From Flammeovirga sp. EKP202 (GTDB lineage Bacteria > Bacteroidota > Bacteroidia > Cytophagales > Flammeovirgaceae), in NCBI RefSeq assembly GCF_014534745.1, contig NZ_JACVVP010000024.1:41089-105088 (forward strand): a DNA stretch of 64,000 nt, read 5' to 3'. Position numbers and translations under genes: made by a program. The notes beneath the pieces were generated by a model. It had not been told where the DNA came from and searched no databases. It saw nothing but the letters and a program-made list of their open reading frames with translations. Positions 1 to 10,180 of this stretch are shown here, piece by piece (positions within the stretch are counted from its first letter, which is position 1; each line of letters opens with the position of its first letter).

Positions 1-3000
1 AACACCACCTACAAAAGAAGGTGTTCCTCCTGGAATTGATAATGCTACTGCCGCGTCATCTTCACAATAAAGCGGATTGAGGTTAATGACACTTGAACCA
101 TCATAAACCGTAAATGAAACTTGGTTAATTTTTTCACACCCTCCTTTTGTAATATGATAATTGACAATATGCGTCCCTTGACCAGCCAAATTAGGATAAA
201 ATGAATTTTCTCCAGGACCACTACCCGTACTTACCACCCCAGGACCAGAACAGTAAAAATTTTCCCCAGCTCCTAACCCTGAAGCTGCTAAAGCTACTCC
301 AGCAGTTTGCTGATCACTATAGTTGGTGGTCGTTGGAGACAATGTATAACCAGTGGGTTCAGATGGTACTGTAATCGTTGTTGTAGCTGAAGACGTAGAG
401 GTACAATTTTCAGAAGTTACTATTCTCCTAAAAGTATAATTACCTGCAGTAGATACACTTGATAAGAAATAGCTTTGTGAAGTCGCCCCAGAAATATTGG
501 TATACCCACCTCCATTTAAACTTTGTTGCCATTGATAGCTATACGTCGTATTTCCTCCTGAGGGAGAAGAACCTACAATGATAATAGGTTCAGATAAACA
601 CACTAAAGTTCCGGAGGAATTTGTAATCGTATTATTAGAAATATTTGATGTTAAGACATAAGTCAACGTATTTGAAAAGGACTCACATCCCCCTGATCTC
701 ACTCTCCTTCTAAACATATAGGTACCTGCCGATGATATTACAGGTGAATGAGTGTATGAAATCGAAGTACCTGAAATATCCCCCCAATTATCACCTCCAT
801 CTGTACTCATTTGCCATTGGTAAGCATAAGAAGCATTCCCTCCAGTAGGTGTTGAACCTGTAAAAACTAAGGCATTCGCTGTTATCGTATTACAATATCC
901 TGTAGCACTTGTAGAACTAATGGTGTTAGAAGAAATATCAGCATTAATATTAATTGAAATGGTGTTAGAATTTAATACAATCCCCTCACTCGTTACCACT
1001 CTTCGGTAAGTGTATACACCACTTGATAAACCGGATGTTTCAGTATAACTTTCTCCATATGAATTCAAATTAGTATAACTTCCTGCGTCTTTTCGCCTCT
1101 GCCAAGAATACGCGTAGACACCTGAACCTCCAACTGCTGTTGTACCTGTTATTGTATAAGTATAGTTATCTGAATTACAATAAGTAGTGGTAGCAGGAGC
1201 TGTAATTGTATTCGTTAAGGCAGGGAAAAAGGTATTCGTAGAACTATTTGTTGTTGCTGTAACATTGGAAGCGGCATTCCCTGCCTGATCAACGACAGGA
1301 ATGGAAAAGCCAACATTAGTGTAAGCACCTGGTGTGGAAAAAGTTCTTGCTGCTGTATAAGTAAAACCAGATTTAGACGGTGTAACCGAAATGCCTCCCA
1401 ATGTCACATTAAATGAAGATTGAAGTGTCTCATCACTCACAAAAGTTAATGTCGATTCATCGCCATCTGCTACCATAGAAGTATTGGAGGAGTTGTCAGA
1501 AACTATCGTTACACTTGTTAGGGTCGGTGGCGTTACATCTATTTCTAGGCTGATATTGGCAGAAGTCCCGACATTTCCATACACATCCTCAACATGAAAT
1601 GTCAGTGTATGAGAACCTTCTGATAAAGTTGTTAAAGTAATATCTTGGTTGGTTGCCGTTATTGTTTCTCTTGCTACTTCACCATCCAAGTTACTGCTTA
1701 TAATTAGCTCTTTGTCATCTGAGTCATCTAAGCTTGAGAAAGAATACGTTGGGGTTTGATCATTGGTTTTATTATCATTGGCTGTTCCTGAATCTGAGCC
1801 TGCAGCCAAAGTAGGAGTTGTCAACGCACCGATTGATACTGATTTATAATCCACAACTTCTGTATTGGATGCATCTGATTCATTCCCTGCTTCATCCGTG
1901 ACTTTTACTGTAAAATTATAACTTCCAGTGGTTGTAAGAGCTGTCGCAGTGATATCATCATCACCTGTACTAGTGAGTGTACCATTAGAGTTTGTATCTT
2001 CAAACAACTCTATGGTAGTTCCTGATTCTGAAACTACATTAAAAACAGGTGTATCATCATTTGTTTTCCCATCCTCATCATCTCTTCCTGTATCAGAAGT
2101 TGATAAAAAACTTAATACTGGATCAGAAGGAACACTTGTGTCAATAGTAATCGATAAAGCAGCAGAAGAAAGTCCTTCATTTCCTGCCGAATCCACCACC
2201 ATACATGTGATGCTATGCGTTCCATCAGTCAAACTATTTAAAGAAAAATCAAAGGGTGATGCACTATAATTGAATCGTCCAACTTCACCATCAATATCAC
2301 TTTCAAAAACCACTTCATTTCCTGTTTCAACTGGAAGTGAAGCAACATTCAATTCGGGTGTATCATCGTTGGTAAGATCATCTGAATTATCACTACCACT
2401 GTCACTTGTTGTTTTCAAATCCAAAGCACCCGGTGTGGAAGGTACTGATGTGTCAATAGTGACTGTAACAGGTTGAGAGGTAAATGTGAGATCACCATTG
2501 GTGTCTTCGCCGTAAGCGTAAATGATATGATCACCATCGCCTAAGGTAGAAGAGACTAATAAATCTGCTGAACCCGTCGCAATCGTTGTCCCAATCGTTG
2601 TTAGTCCTGACTTTAAGTAGACAATGTTGGTGGCTGTAGAATTAATTGTAAATAATAAATTACTCAAACTCGTCACACCATCATTATTCAATTCTCCAAG
2701 ATCTGAAATTGAATTCAATGAGAATTGAGTAGCATTGGATTCTAACCCAGCACTTATATCAATAGTATAAGTGTCTGCGGAAGTAGTAGTCAGAGGATCA
2801 TAAGTTAATGAAAACCCTACTCCATCTGCGTAATTTCCTCCAAGATTTACATATACCGTATAATCTGTACTTGGTGTATTTTCAATTAATGTAACCTCAC
2901 ATGAAGAAGTAATATCCGTATTACCGACCAACTCTTTCACTGTAAAATCAGAAACAGAGGGGGTAATAGCTGTCACTTCAAAATCCCATGAAAGAATAAC

Positions 3001-3120
3001 ACTTTGTGTCGGTGAGCTCCCAATTTGTGTAAAAGTATTTATCTGCGCATTAGTAGCATTTACCACTAGGAATATACCTAGTAAAAAAAAGAATAATATT
3101 GGGTATTTATTTTTAATCAT
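1..3120 (-). CDS. Giant secreted Ig/PKD-like repeat protein, 3' end outside window
   Basis: The minus frame is open from the ATG at 3120 to base 1, so 1040 residues are visible and the C-terminus lies beyond the left edge. The N-terminus is a signal peptide (hydrophobic run ending NATNAQ). Several bacterial Ig-like domains follow, with repeated endings of the type TxDxSVPSxP and TNDDTP. The last 400 or so visible residues are modules with the pattern GGxxxYxYxWQ ... YTFRR(I/V)VTS. The very end (about bases 60-260) closely matches a segment of the giant gene at 42670-53418: both have a CSGxGVVSxGxGP-type motif followed by a VYDGS motif. The architecture fits a surface adhesin of gliding or biofilm-forming Bacteroidota. 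A T9SS sorting domain would be expected outside the window. The cellular role is inferred; the open frame and repeats are seen directly. Confidence 0.85.
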   Translation of the reverse strand, partial: MIKNKYPILFFFLLGIFLVVNATNAQINTFTQIGSSPTQSVILSWDFEVTAITPSVSDFTVKELVGNTDITSSCEVTLIENTPSTDYTVYVNLGGNYADGVGFSLTYDPLTTTSADTYTIDISAGLESNATQFSLNSISDLGELNNDGVTSLSNLLFTINSTATNIVYLKSGLTTIGTTIATGSADLLVSSTLGDGDHIIYAYGEDTNGDLTFTSQPVTVTIDTSVPSTPGALDLKTTSDSGSDNSDDLTNDDTPELNVASLPVETGNEVVFESDIDGEVGRFNYSASPFDFSLNSLTDGTHSITCMVVDSAGNEGLSSAALSITIDTSVPSDPVLSFLSTSDTGRDDEDGKTNDDTPVFNVVSESGTTIELFEDTNSNGTLTSTGDDDITATALTTTGSYNFTVKVTDEAGNESDASNTEVVDYKSVSIGALTTPTLAAGSDSGTANDNKTNDQTPTYSFSSLDDSDDKELIISSNLDGEVARETITATNQDITLTTLSEGSHTLTFHVEDVYGNVGTSANISLEIDVTPPTLTSVTIVSDNSSNTSMVADGDESTLTFVSDETLQSSFNVTLGGISVTPSKSGFTYTAARTFSTPGAYTNVGFSIPVVDQAGNAASNVTATTNSSTNTFFPALTNTITAPATTTYCNSDNYTYTITGTTAVGGSGVYAYSWQRRKDAGSYTNLNSYGESYTETSGLSSGVYTYRRVVTSEGIVLNSNTISININADISSNTISSTSATGYCNTITANALVFTGSTPTGGNASYAYQWQMSTDGGDNWGDISGTSISYTHSPVISSAGTYMFRRRVRSGGCESFSNTLTYVLTSNISNNTITNSSGTLVCLSEPIIIVGSSPSGGNTTYSYQWQQSLNGGGYTNISGATSQSYFLSSVSTAGNYTFRRIVTSENCTSTSSATTTITVPSEPTGYTLSPTTTNYSDQQTAGVALAASGLGAGENFYCSGPGVVSTGSGPGENSFYPNLAGQGTHIVNYHITKGGCEKINQVSFTVYDGSSVINLNPLYCEDDAAVALSIPGGTPSFVGGV

Positions 3121-3337
3121 ATCTAATGGTTCAACAGCTTTCGCAAAACAATAAACAAAAAAAATTAACCCATTTAAATTTTCACATCTACATATCAAGC
3201 TGATCGTTAAAATATAAATGTAAAATATTAAATGACTACAATTGACTTACTTAATGTTAGGAGGCTGGTTATTTAATCTAGCAGTAGTTTTGGTTAATAT
3301 ACGTAAACATAAAAGTTATGTTCTGTTCGAGAAATGA

Positions 3338-3376
3338 AAAAGCAGTAATGTCACATAAAGTCACATTACTGCTTTT
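3338..3376 (-). terminator. Rho-independent terminator after the aldo/keto reductase gene
   Basis: Perfect 14-bp inverted repeat (3338-3351 with 3363-3376), 11-nt loop, and a short U-tract in the minus orientation. It lies about 40 bp past the stop of the reductase gene. The rest of 3121-3337 is AT-rich upstream DNA of the giant gene, with no feature I can support. Confidence 0.75.
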
Positions 3377-3414
3377 CTTAAAAAAGATAGGATTGTTCTT
3401 CTAATTAAATGCTG

Positions 3415-4434
3415 TTAGAAGTCTATTTTATCGTACCAACCACCAAAGGCATAGTTCTTTGCATTGTCCTCTTTGAGGAACTGAGTAGGGAACCCTAAAT
3501 TGATTTTACTTATATCTGATAATGTTTGAAGATCCTCTTTTGGCAGTTCCCATTCCAAACACTTCAAGTTATCTTCAATTTGATGTGGCTTTCTTGATCC
3601 TATGATAGGAATAATATTTTTATGCTGAGCTCTTAACCAATTCAAAGCGACTTGAGCTGGTGACTTCTCTAATTTTTCTGCAATCTCAGCTACTTTTTTT
3701 GCGATAGCGATATTGCGAGGATTAAATTTCACACTTTTTTCAGAAAGACGACCTTCTTCAATCATTCCGTTATTATACTTTCCAGATAAAAGGCCAGCTC
3801 CCAATGGTGCCCAAGTAGTGAGTGACATACCAAAATGATCTGCCATTGGCAACAGCTCTCTTTCGATATCGCGGGTAATTAAACTGTACTCTACTTGTAA
3901 TCCTACAAACTCTTCCCAACCCCTCAATTTAGCCATCATATTAGCCTTTGCTACTACCCAAGCAGGTGTATCCGAAATGCCAATATAACACACTTTCCCT
4001 TGAGCAATTAAGTCATTCATAGCCCTCAATACCTCATCTACTCTTGTGGTAAAGTCCCACATGTGAACCCATAAGATATCCATGTAATCGGTATTCATTC
4101 GCTTTAATGAAGCTTCAACAGTTCGCATCATATTTCTTCTCGAATTGCCAGTACCATTGGGATGACTTGCATCTTCAATCAACGTATATTTTGAGGCCAA
4201 TACATAACGATCTCTTTCTGTCCCTACAAATTCGGCTAAAAACTTTTCAGAAGTTCCGTTAGTGTAAAAGTTTGCGGTATCAATAAAGTTACCTCCTGCT
4301 TCGGAAAAAGCATCAAAAATTTTACCTGAAGTGCTAAAATCCGCGCCTGTACCCCACTCTTCACCAAAGGTCATTGCCCCCAAACAAAGTTCCGAAACTT
4401 TTAGGCCTGACTTACCAAATAACTTATATCTCAT
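3415..4434 (-). CDS. Aldo/keto reductase
   Basis: 339 residues, a normal length for the (beta/alpha)8 NADPH-dependent aldo/keto reductases that reduce aldehydes and ketones in the cytoplasm. The catalytic tetrad can be placed as Asp52 (FIDTANFY), Tyr57, Lys82 (ASKYT) and His124 (LWVHMWD). The C-terminal cofactor segment (PIIGSRKPHQIEDNL) matches the family. The sequence is closest in style to the YajO/AKR11-13-type oxidoreductases that act on unknown carbonyls, so no substrate is proposed. It is a single gene with its own terminator downstream. Its upstream region holds one copy of an intergenic repeat also found near 10.1 kb. Confidence 0.93.
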   Translation of the reverse strand: MRYKLFGKSGLKVSELCLGAMTFGEEWGTGADFSTSGKIFDAFSEAGGNFIDTANFYTNGTSEKFLAEFVGTERDRYVLASKYTLIEDASHPNGTGNSRRNMMRTVEASLKRMNTDYMDILWVHMWDFTTRVDEVLRAMNDLIAQGKVCYIGISDTPAWVVAKANMMAKLRGWEEFVGLQVEYSLITRDIERELLPMADHFGMSLTTWAPLGAGLLSGKYNNGMIEEGRLSEKSVKFNPRNIAIAKKVAEIAEKLEKSPAQVALNWLRAQHKNIIPIIGSRKPHQIEDNLKCLEWELPKEDLQTLSDISKINLGFPTQFLKEDNAKNYAFGGWYDKIDF

Positions 4435-4550
4435 TTTATCAAATGTTTAGTATCAAAAGTGATTGGTATCGTTTAGAAATATTTTTTGTATTTAATATCA
4501 ATAAGTACCAAGACAAAATTATATACTACTAATTCTATTTATTGTTTTGC

Positions 4551-4662
4551 GATTACTTCCTTCAAAAAACTTTCAATAGAACCACTATTAATGCGTTTTT
4601 TAGCGTTGTACTCACAAAAAATAAATTAGAATTAACTATGATTTATTTTTGGCTTAGTACTT
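4551..4662. repeat. Intergenic repeat R1, copy a
   Basis: About 112 bp, alignable almost end to end with 10071-10180. The two share the blocks AATAGAACCACTATT, GTTGTACTCACAAAAA and TTTTTGGCTTAGTACTT / TTTTGGCTTAGTACTT. On the minus strand its first part could encode STKPKINHS followed by a stop, matching the C-terminus STKPKVNDN of the 29-residue peptide gene at copy b. No start codon or N-terminal half is present here, so this copy carries only the tail of that gene plus its 3' flank. The rest of 4435-4734 shows nothing else. Confidence 0.75.
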
Positions 4663-4734
4663 ATTCCTCTAATACCTCAAACAAGATAAACAATCTGAAT
4701 GAAAGAAAAATGTTTTAAAACAAGTTTGACAGTC

Positions 4735-5745
4735 TTAAATTCCGAATCGGTAATTGATACCTGTCATAATAAATTTTGAATAGTCAGAAACCCCATATTC
4801 TCCCCTCAACCAGATTTTATTATTTAGCTGAAATTGGCCTCCAAATTGGAAAGTCCATTTCTTAATTAATTCTTTTTTGATGTGATAGTCTACGGTTGAA
4901 TTCATGACTCCTCCTTCTCCTATTTCCAAGTTGTATTCTTCATTTATACTTTTAATAGTCTTGTCTAGTAAGCGTTGTTGGATAGGCGTAAGTTGATTAT
5001 ACCAATCATTATAATGTTCATCTAACCCTGGTAATGCTTCTTTGATTTGAATCGCTCCCACATTGGTTTCTCTACTATTAAAGTTCCTATACATGGCTCC
5101 AACGTAAAAATTGACAAGTCGATCTTTCTTTTTTAGATGAAACGTTTTACCAACTCGTAGTGAAGTCACTACTACATTGACATCATTTTCCAACAAATCA
5201 GTCCGAGTACCTGAATAGTTAACATCGGCAGAAATAAAATAGTCTTTATAACCGTAGTTGAGTGTCATTCCTCCTCCAAATGATATAGCATCAAAAATCA
5301 CACTGGACTTAAAAAGGGGCATTTTTCCAGACCCGAAATCTGGTTGTAATGCTACTTCAGTTCCTCCTTCAACATATGAAAATAAACCATATATATTAAG
5401 GAATGGCAACGTAAATAAATCTCCTCTTAAATTTATACCATTGGAATATGCCCTCGTGGTTTGAAAGCCCAACGTTTCTTCATTCAATATCGAGGAAAGG
5501 TCGGTTCCATTGATCCCCATTCCAAATTCTGATATCCCTAAATACATTTCGTTGTAAACATAGTGAACAGAAATACCTGCTGGAAGTGGAAAATCAATTC
5601 CTTTCTCCTCTAAAATTTCACCCCATATTGGAAAAGTATAGGGATATTTTTCAGTGCTATCATTTTCATTGTCCAAAAAGTCTGACTGTGCTAATAATGG
5701 ATTTGAAAATAATAATAGCATTAAAATAGTGGTAAGTTTTCTCAT
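4735..5745 (-). CDS. Putative outer-membrane beta-barrel protein
   Basis: 336 residues from the ATG at 5745. A longer frame reaches 5787 but needs a TTG start and would put 14 residues before the signal peptide, which ends LLLFSNPLLAQ. The mature part alternates short polar and amphipathic strands rich in Gly and Tyr (GIDFPLPAGISVHYVYNEMY, IYGLFSYVEGG, SFGGGMTLNYGYKDYF). It ends in a strand with a terminal aromatic-hydrophobic pattern (GINYRFGI), typical of outer-membrane barrels. I do not recognise a specific family. A CAAATATA box at 5785-5792 (TAnnTTTG on the minus strand) overlaps the longer start and supports the shorter one. Its function is unknown; a porin-like or surface-exposed role is inference. 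Confidence 0.72.
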   Translation of the reverse strand: MRKLTTILMLLLFSNPLLAQSDFLDNENDSTEKYPYTFPIWGEILEEKGIDFPLPAGISVHYVYNEMYLGISEFGMGINGTDLSSILNEETLGFQTTRAYSNGINLRGDLFTLPFLNIYGLFSYVEGGTEVALQPDFGSGKMPLFKSSVIFDAISFGGGMTLNYGYKDYFISADVNYSGTRTDLLENDVNVVVTSLRVGKTFHLKKKDRLVNFYVGAMYRNFNSRETNVGAIQIKEALPGLDEHYNDWYNQLTPIQQRLLDKTIKSINEEYNLEIGEGGVMNSTVDYHIKKELIKKWTFQFGGQFQLNNKIWLRGEYGVSDYSKFIMTGINYRFGI

Positions 5746-5957
5746 TAAATTGATTCTGCTGATCGTTCTAAATTTTGTAGTCTTCAAATATAGTTAGTGT
5801 ATAAACATTTTAATCTTAAACATTGTTATACATGTTCGATACAAAATTCACACAAGACACTAAAAATCAACAAACAAAGTACACATCAACTCAAAAACAG
5901 CATTAACAATCAAAAGGATAAATTACCTTATTCTGTTATTTGTTATAATAAATTATG

Positions 5958-5993
5958 AAAAAAATAAGGCCACTTCCAATGAAGGAAGCGGCC
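5958..5993 (-). terminator. Rho-independent terminator after the S9 peptidase gene
   Basis: 10-bp stem (5968-5977 with 5984-5993, one G-U pair in the minus RNA) with a 6-nt loop. It is followed on the minus strand by TTATTTTTTT, and lies 36 bp past the peptidase stop codon. Confidence 0.85.
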
Positions 5994-6028
5994 CGTGATC
6001 TTAAAAAAAATCAGCGATACTAAATAGC

Positions 6029-8674
6029 CTAATTATCTTGTTTTAATACGAAAGTGATTTTTGCATTACCCATTTGAGGAGCAATTCTAGTGTCTTGAAC
6101 ACTCACTTTATCTTCCATATTGATTGTAAATTCAATGATTTCTTTGGGGTTATCAAGGTTGGTAACCTGAACAACAGTTAGCTTATCATCCTTCTTTTCT
6201 TTTACGTTGACTTTTAACTGTTTCATTTTCTGAGTCATCATATCAGGAGAAACAAAAACCGTTTCATAACCTTCTGTTAAAGGTAGTCTTGCTAAGAATA
6301 AATCTAACCCTATATCAGCACATAAAACAGCTCCTTCTACTGGAATATTGAATTTACGTCCCATCATTTCAATCTCTACATTCTCTTCAGCAAAAGTCAT
6401 TAAGAAAGTCTGCCCAGCTTGATTGATTTCTCTCTTTACTGGCTTCATGTCCTTTATGTACAACTTATCCATTACCTCTCCCATTGGTGAGTTCGCTTTA
6501 TCTGTAATGGTGATGAATTCGCCTTCTTTTTTCACGGAACGATGTGTCGTCATAGGAATTGTTTTCCCTTGAACTTCTATAGAAACATCATAATCATACT
6601 CCCCTTCATTGATATCAGTAGTCACAAATGCTAAAGATTTGTCAGTTGCTACCTCTTCTTTTGGAGAATAAGTCACTTTTGAAACGTCAACAGTAATCTC
6701 ACCTAAACGTTTCATTACTTCATCAGAACCACCTTCTTGATATCTTCCACCTAAATGTTTCGCTAAGAACTTCTCTGTTGCTACCCACATCGCCATGTTG
6801 TTGGTTGGCTTTCTAAAACCATGCCCTTCATCATCAGCTAATAGATATTCTACTTCTTTATCCGCATCTCTTAATGCTACAACAATCTGATCACTCTCTG
6901 CTTGCTTTACTCTTGGGTCATTGGCACCTTGAATAATCAATAGAGGTTTTTTCATTTTGTCAACATGGAATAAAGGACTAGCTTCCTCAATCAGTTTTTT
7001 GCCTTCTTCTGTCTCAGGGTCACCCGTCATTTCGTATAATGATTTTCTAAATGACTCCCAATAAGGAGGGATAGACTCCAATAATGTAAATAAGTTACTT
7101 GGCCCTACAATATCAACACCACATGTATATAAATCTGGAGTAAAAGCAAGTCCTGCAAGAGTGGCATAACCACCGTAACTTCCTCCCATTATAGCTACTT
7201 TAGATTTGTCGGCAATTCCTTCATTGATTAAATATTTCACTCCGTAAGTGATATCATCTTGCATGAGTTTACCCCACTCTTTGTTTCCTGCATTTAAGAA
7301 AGATTTACCATAACCACCACTTGCTCTAAAGTTAGGTTGTAGTACAGCATAACCTCTATTGGCCAGCATTTGAACGTAAGAGTTATAACCCCAGTAATCT
7401 CTTGGGCCTTTTGGTCCACCGTGTACTAATACTACTAGCGGAAGATTCTTTGCTTCTTTGTTTTTTGGAATGGTCAAATAACCAGGAATCTCTAAACCAT
7501 CACTACTTTTATAAGTGATCGGTTTCATTTCCGTAAGATACTGCTCATTCTCTTTCAATTTTGGTTTTGGAGTGTATTGGTGAATTAGCTTTTTTGAATC
7601 ACTATTATAATAATACACCTCAGGAGCATACTTGTCACCTGATACCGAAATCAGCATTTGTTTGTAATCTTTAGTGAAGCTAGAAAATCCAACTTCTCTA
7701 CCTTTGAATTGCTTTTCTAAATGCTTGAATAATTTTTCCCACTTCTTATTTTTCCAAAGTCTTTCTCTTTTATCATAAGTATAAGAAGTATATAAAAGTT
7801 CTCTTGTATTATCATCAATAAACACACCTCCAAAGTCTACCTTATTCTTAGGGTCACTTTCTACTTTTTCAGTCGCTTTTGTTTGAGGATCCATCAAATA
7901 TAAAGTCGACAAATCAACATCACCTTTATTCGATACTAAATAGAAACGAGAGTTATCCTTGTTCCATCCACTTACGTAAGCACTTTCTTTAAGATTCGTT
8001 TCATAAATCTTTGTGAACTCATTATCGCCATCAACACGCATAATTTCAGAGTGCCCTTTATCATTTGTTCTGTAAGCTAACCTTGGCTTTTCATCCCAGT
8101 CAAAATTCCAACCTGTAATACGGTTATTATTTTCAAAGATCAATGTTCTTTCACCCGTAGCAATATCCACTTTATAAAGGTCATGCCAAGCTTTATCACG
8201 ATCGTTGATCCCTACCATCATAATATTAGGTTGGTTACGGCTTACTTGATAGATCTGAATTCTTACATCTTTAAGAGGCGTTAGGTTTTTTGCTTCAGGC
8301 ACACCCTCTTTGACTTCAGCAATTGGATCAACGGCATACACATTAAAGTTTTCATCGCCTTTGTTGTCTTTAACATAAAGGATATACTTACCATCGTATG
8401 TCCAAAAATACCCTCCGATTGGTCTTTCATTATCTGTTAGTGGTTTTGCTTTTTCGAATGGCTCATCGAATTTTTTAACCCAGATATTTAGTGTACCGTT
8501 GTACTCTTTTAAGAATGAAATAAATTTCCCATCAGGACTTAATTGCCCACCTGCAATTTCAGGATTTCCAAAGAAAATTTCTCGATCCAGCAACGGAACT
8601 TCTTGTTTTTGAGCGTAAGTTTTTGTTCCCATTAATAGAAATAGGGATAAATAGATTAGAAATGTGTTTTTCAT
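6029..8674 (-). CDS. S9 family (prolyl oligopeptidase-type) peptidase with extra C-terminal domain
   Basis: 881 residues. A signal peptide (1-21, ending KTYAQ) sends it to the periplasm or beyond. Residues 30-370 form a beta-propeller-like region with repeated SPDGK / WTYDGKY-type motifs. Residues 380-645 are the alpha/beta-hydrolase domain. The catalytic triad can be placed at Ser499 (GGSYGGY), Asp586 (GANDPRV) and His618 (DEGHGF), so the enzyme should cleave oligopeptides as a dipeptidyl- or acylaminoacyl-peptidase. Most S9 enzymes of this kind end near residue 640-650. Here about 220 further residues form a beta-rich domain ([32 protein letters not shown]) resembling DUF3108-type lipocalin-like domains. 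The resemblance is by eye only. The gene is monocistronic with its own terminator. Confidence 0.93.
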   Translation of the reverse strand: MKNTFLIYLSLFLLMGTKTYAQKQEVPLLDREIFFGNPEIAGGQLSPDGKFISFLKEYNGTLNIWVKKFDEPFEKAKPLTDNERPIGGYFWTYDGKYILYVKDNKGDENFNVYAVDPIAEVKEGVPEAKNLTPLKDVRIQIYQVSRNQPNIMMVGINDRDKAWHDLYKVDIATGERTLIFENNNRITGWNFDWDEKPRLAYRTNDKGHSEIMRVDGDNEFTKIYETNLKESAYVSGWNKDNSRFYLVSNKGDVDLSTLYLMDPQTKATEKVESDPKNKVDFGGVFIDDNTRELLYTSYTYDKRERLWKNKKWEKLFKHLEKQFKGREVGFSSFTKDYKQMLISVSGDKYAPEVYYYNSDSKKLIHQYTPKPKLKENEQYLTEMKPITYKSSDGLEIPGYLTIPKNKEAKNLPLVVLVHGGPKGPRDYWGYNSYVQMLANRGYAVLQPNFRASGGYGKSFLNAGNKEWGKLMQDDITYGVKYLINEGIADKSKVAIMGGSYGGYATLAGLAFTPDLYTCGVDIVGPSNLFTLLESIPPYWESFRKSLYEMTGDPETEEGKKLIEEASPLFHVDKMKKPLLIIQGANDPRVKQAESDQIVVALRDADKEVEYLLADDEGHGFRKPTNNMAMWVATEKFLAKHLGGRYQEGGSDEVMKRLGEITVDVSKVTYSPKEEVATDKSLAFVTTDINEGEYDYDVSIEVQGKTIPMTTHRSVKKEGEFITITDKANSPMGEVMDKLYIKDMKPVKREINQAGQTFLMTFAEENVEIEMMGRKFNIPVEGAVLCADIGLDLFLARLPLTEGYETVFVSPDMMTQKMKQLKVNVKEKKDDKLTVVQVTNLDNPKEIIEFTINMEDKVSVQDTRIAPQMGNAKITFVLKQDN

Positions 8675-8988
8675 TATTTAATTTGTTCTTGAAGTTTTTT
8701 TAAGCTTTAAGCTTATTCAATAAATAGAATAATTAGTTAGGAAAATAAATAGACTTTGCTTTTTACATAAAATAAATGTTTAATGATAGAATGATGTAAC
8801 GTTGGTCATTTAATTTCGTTTACGAAATATAATTTATTTAATATTTTTTAATATTAACACTTTAAATTTAAATCAATAGAGTGGAAATAGTTCCTTTTTA
8901 TTTTGAAGTCTGCTATTCCAATAAAATCGTTAAGCTCCATTTGACTTGATGAATATACTCACTTTTATGGAAATACAATAAATATTTG
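8675..8988. other. AT-rich intergenic region upstream of the S9 peptidase gene
   Basis: 314 bp of very AT-rich sequence that should contain the peptidase promoter. I found no exact TAnnTTTG box, open frame or strong hairpin. Confidence 0.5.
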
Positions 8989-9291
8989 TTAGAAACTATT
9001 TTCCAAAACGGTAGAATAGTGTTCAACTTCAGGGAAAGGTTCATAATAATGATGTAAAAGAGCCTTCCATTTTAAATAAACTTCAGACTTTCTAAATCCA
9101 ATTTCATGTGCCTCTACGGAGGCCCAGTTCACTAATAATAAGTATTTATTTTTTTGCTCAATACATTTTTTGAGAGTATGCCCTTTGTAGCCCTCAATTG
9201 AACTAATATATTGACCTGCCGTTTCAAAATCAATTTCAAATTGCTGCTCCATTCCTTCTTTAACTTGAAGGTTTGCCATTTCTAAAATCAT
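8989..9291 (-). CDS. Antibiotic biosynthesis monooxygenase (ABM) domain protein
   Basis: 100 residues, the full length of a single ABM ferredoxin-like domain. The N-terminal strand ILEMANLQVKEGMEQQFE, the middle GYKGHTLKKC and LLLVNWASVEAHEIGFRKSE are the usual ABM landmarks. Members act as small dimeric cytoplasmic cofactor-free oxygenases or as stress proteins, and the substrate cannot be deduced. The gene stands alone, with 200 bp of unremarkable sequence before the next gene. Confidence 0.82.
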   Translation of the reverse strand: MILEMANLQVKEGMEQQFEIDFETAGQYISSIEGYKGHTLKKCIEQKNKYLLLVNWASVEAHEIGFRKSEVYLKWKALLHHYYEPFPEVEHYSTVLENSF

Positions 9292-9507
9292 AATAAGCGT
9301 CGTCTACTCTAAGCTCTTAAAACCTTTATTTTCTTTGCAACCCATTCCATTGAAAAAGAGTGGATCAGTAAAGATAAGAAAACAATGAAACTGACAATGT
9401 AAATACTATAGGCGTTGCTTCTTTTTGAGGTTGATCACTAATATTTTCCTCATGAAGTTTCTCTAAGCGTTTCTAAATGACAAATGATTTTTTTGTTTAC
9501 TACGGTT

Positions 9508-10029
9508 CTATATAGCATTAATGGAAGAGATGACTTTTGAAGAAGAAGTGATAGCAAAACCATTATTGCCCACATGACCAATACTTACTGTTTCAATAAT
9601 TGGTAAATCCAACAGTTCTTGTTCGGCACCATAATTTACAATAAAATTTGCTCCCGCCCCTCCTTTTTGATTATTGTATTCTACAACAAATTCTCTTGTC
9701 TCAAGAGGTCTGAGTTTATGTTTTTCTTGAACATATATTGATATCAACTCTCCAAAACTATTGTAGTAATTTACTTTATCAACATAAATTGACTCTGTAA
9801 GACTCGTATTTCGGATACTTAAAACAATTGAACAATAGACATTTTTTTCTGCACTTCTAGAATAAAGATTAGAATAGGCCGATACGTATCTTGTTTCTTG
9901 AAAATCTAAATCAGGAACAAAATCATCTGACAAAGAGATTCTATTCACTTCTTTATTAATATTCATTTGTTCTCGCCCTCCACTTTTACAAGAAAAGAGA
10001 ATAATACTACAAAGAATGATGATGATCAT
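9508..10029 (-). CDS. DUF3124 family lipoprotein
   Basis: 173 residues from the ATG at 10029. An in-frame TTG at 10062 would add 11 residues before the signal peptide and is less likely. The lipobox is LFSC with the cysteine at residue 14, followed by KSGG. The mature part matches DUF3124: YVSAYSNLYSR, CSIVLSIRNTSLTESIYVDKVNYYNSFG, LRPLETREFVVEY, GGAGANFIVNYGAE and VSIGHVGNNGFAITS. The family has no known function. As a lipoprotein without an obvious retention signal it probably sits in the outer membrane facing the periplasm. The region just upstream contains R1 copy b and a tiny membrane-peptide gene on the same strand, possibly co-transcribed. Confidence 0.82.
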   Translation of the reverse strand: MIIIILCSIILFSCKSGGREQMNINKEVNRISLSDDFVPDLDFQETRYVSAYSNLYSRSAEKNVYCSIVLSIRNTSLTESIYVDKVNYYNSFGELISIYVQEKHKLRPLETREFVVEYNNQKGGAGANFIVNYGAEQELLDLPIIETVSIGHVGNNGFAITSSSKVISSINAI

Positions 10030-10070
10030 AGCTCTTAAATTAAGAAGTTTAAAATACTCCAATTTTTTCT

Positions 10071-10180
10071 GATTACTGTCTTTTAAAAACTTTAAATAGA
10101 ACCACTATTTATACGTTTTTCAGTGTTGTACTCACAAAAAAACGAAGAATTAATTATCATTTACTTTTGGCTTAGTACTT
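10071..10180. repeat. Intergenic repeat R1, copy b
   Basis: About 110 bp, matching 4551-4662. Its far end overlaps the last nine codons and the stop of the small peptide gene at 10150-10239, and the rest is the 3' flank of that gene. This shows how the repeat is built: peptide-gene tail plus about 80 bp of downstream sequence. Confidence 0.75.

Noticed and set aside
1928..2476. Two plus-strand open frames of 113 and 68 codons
   Set aside because: They are antisense shadows of the giant minus-strand repeat gene, with Ser/Val-rich composition typical of mirrored frames.
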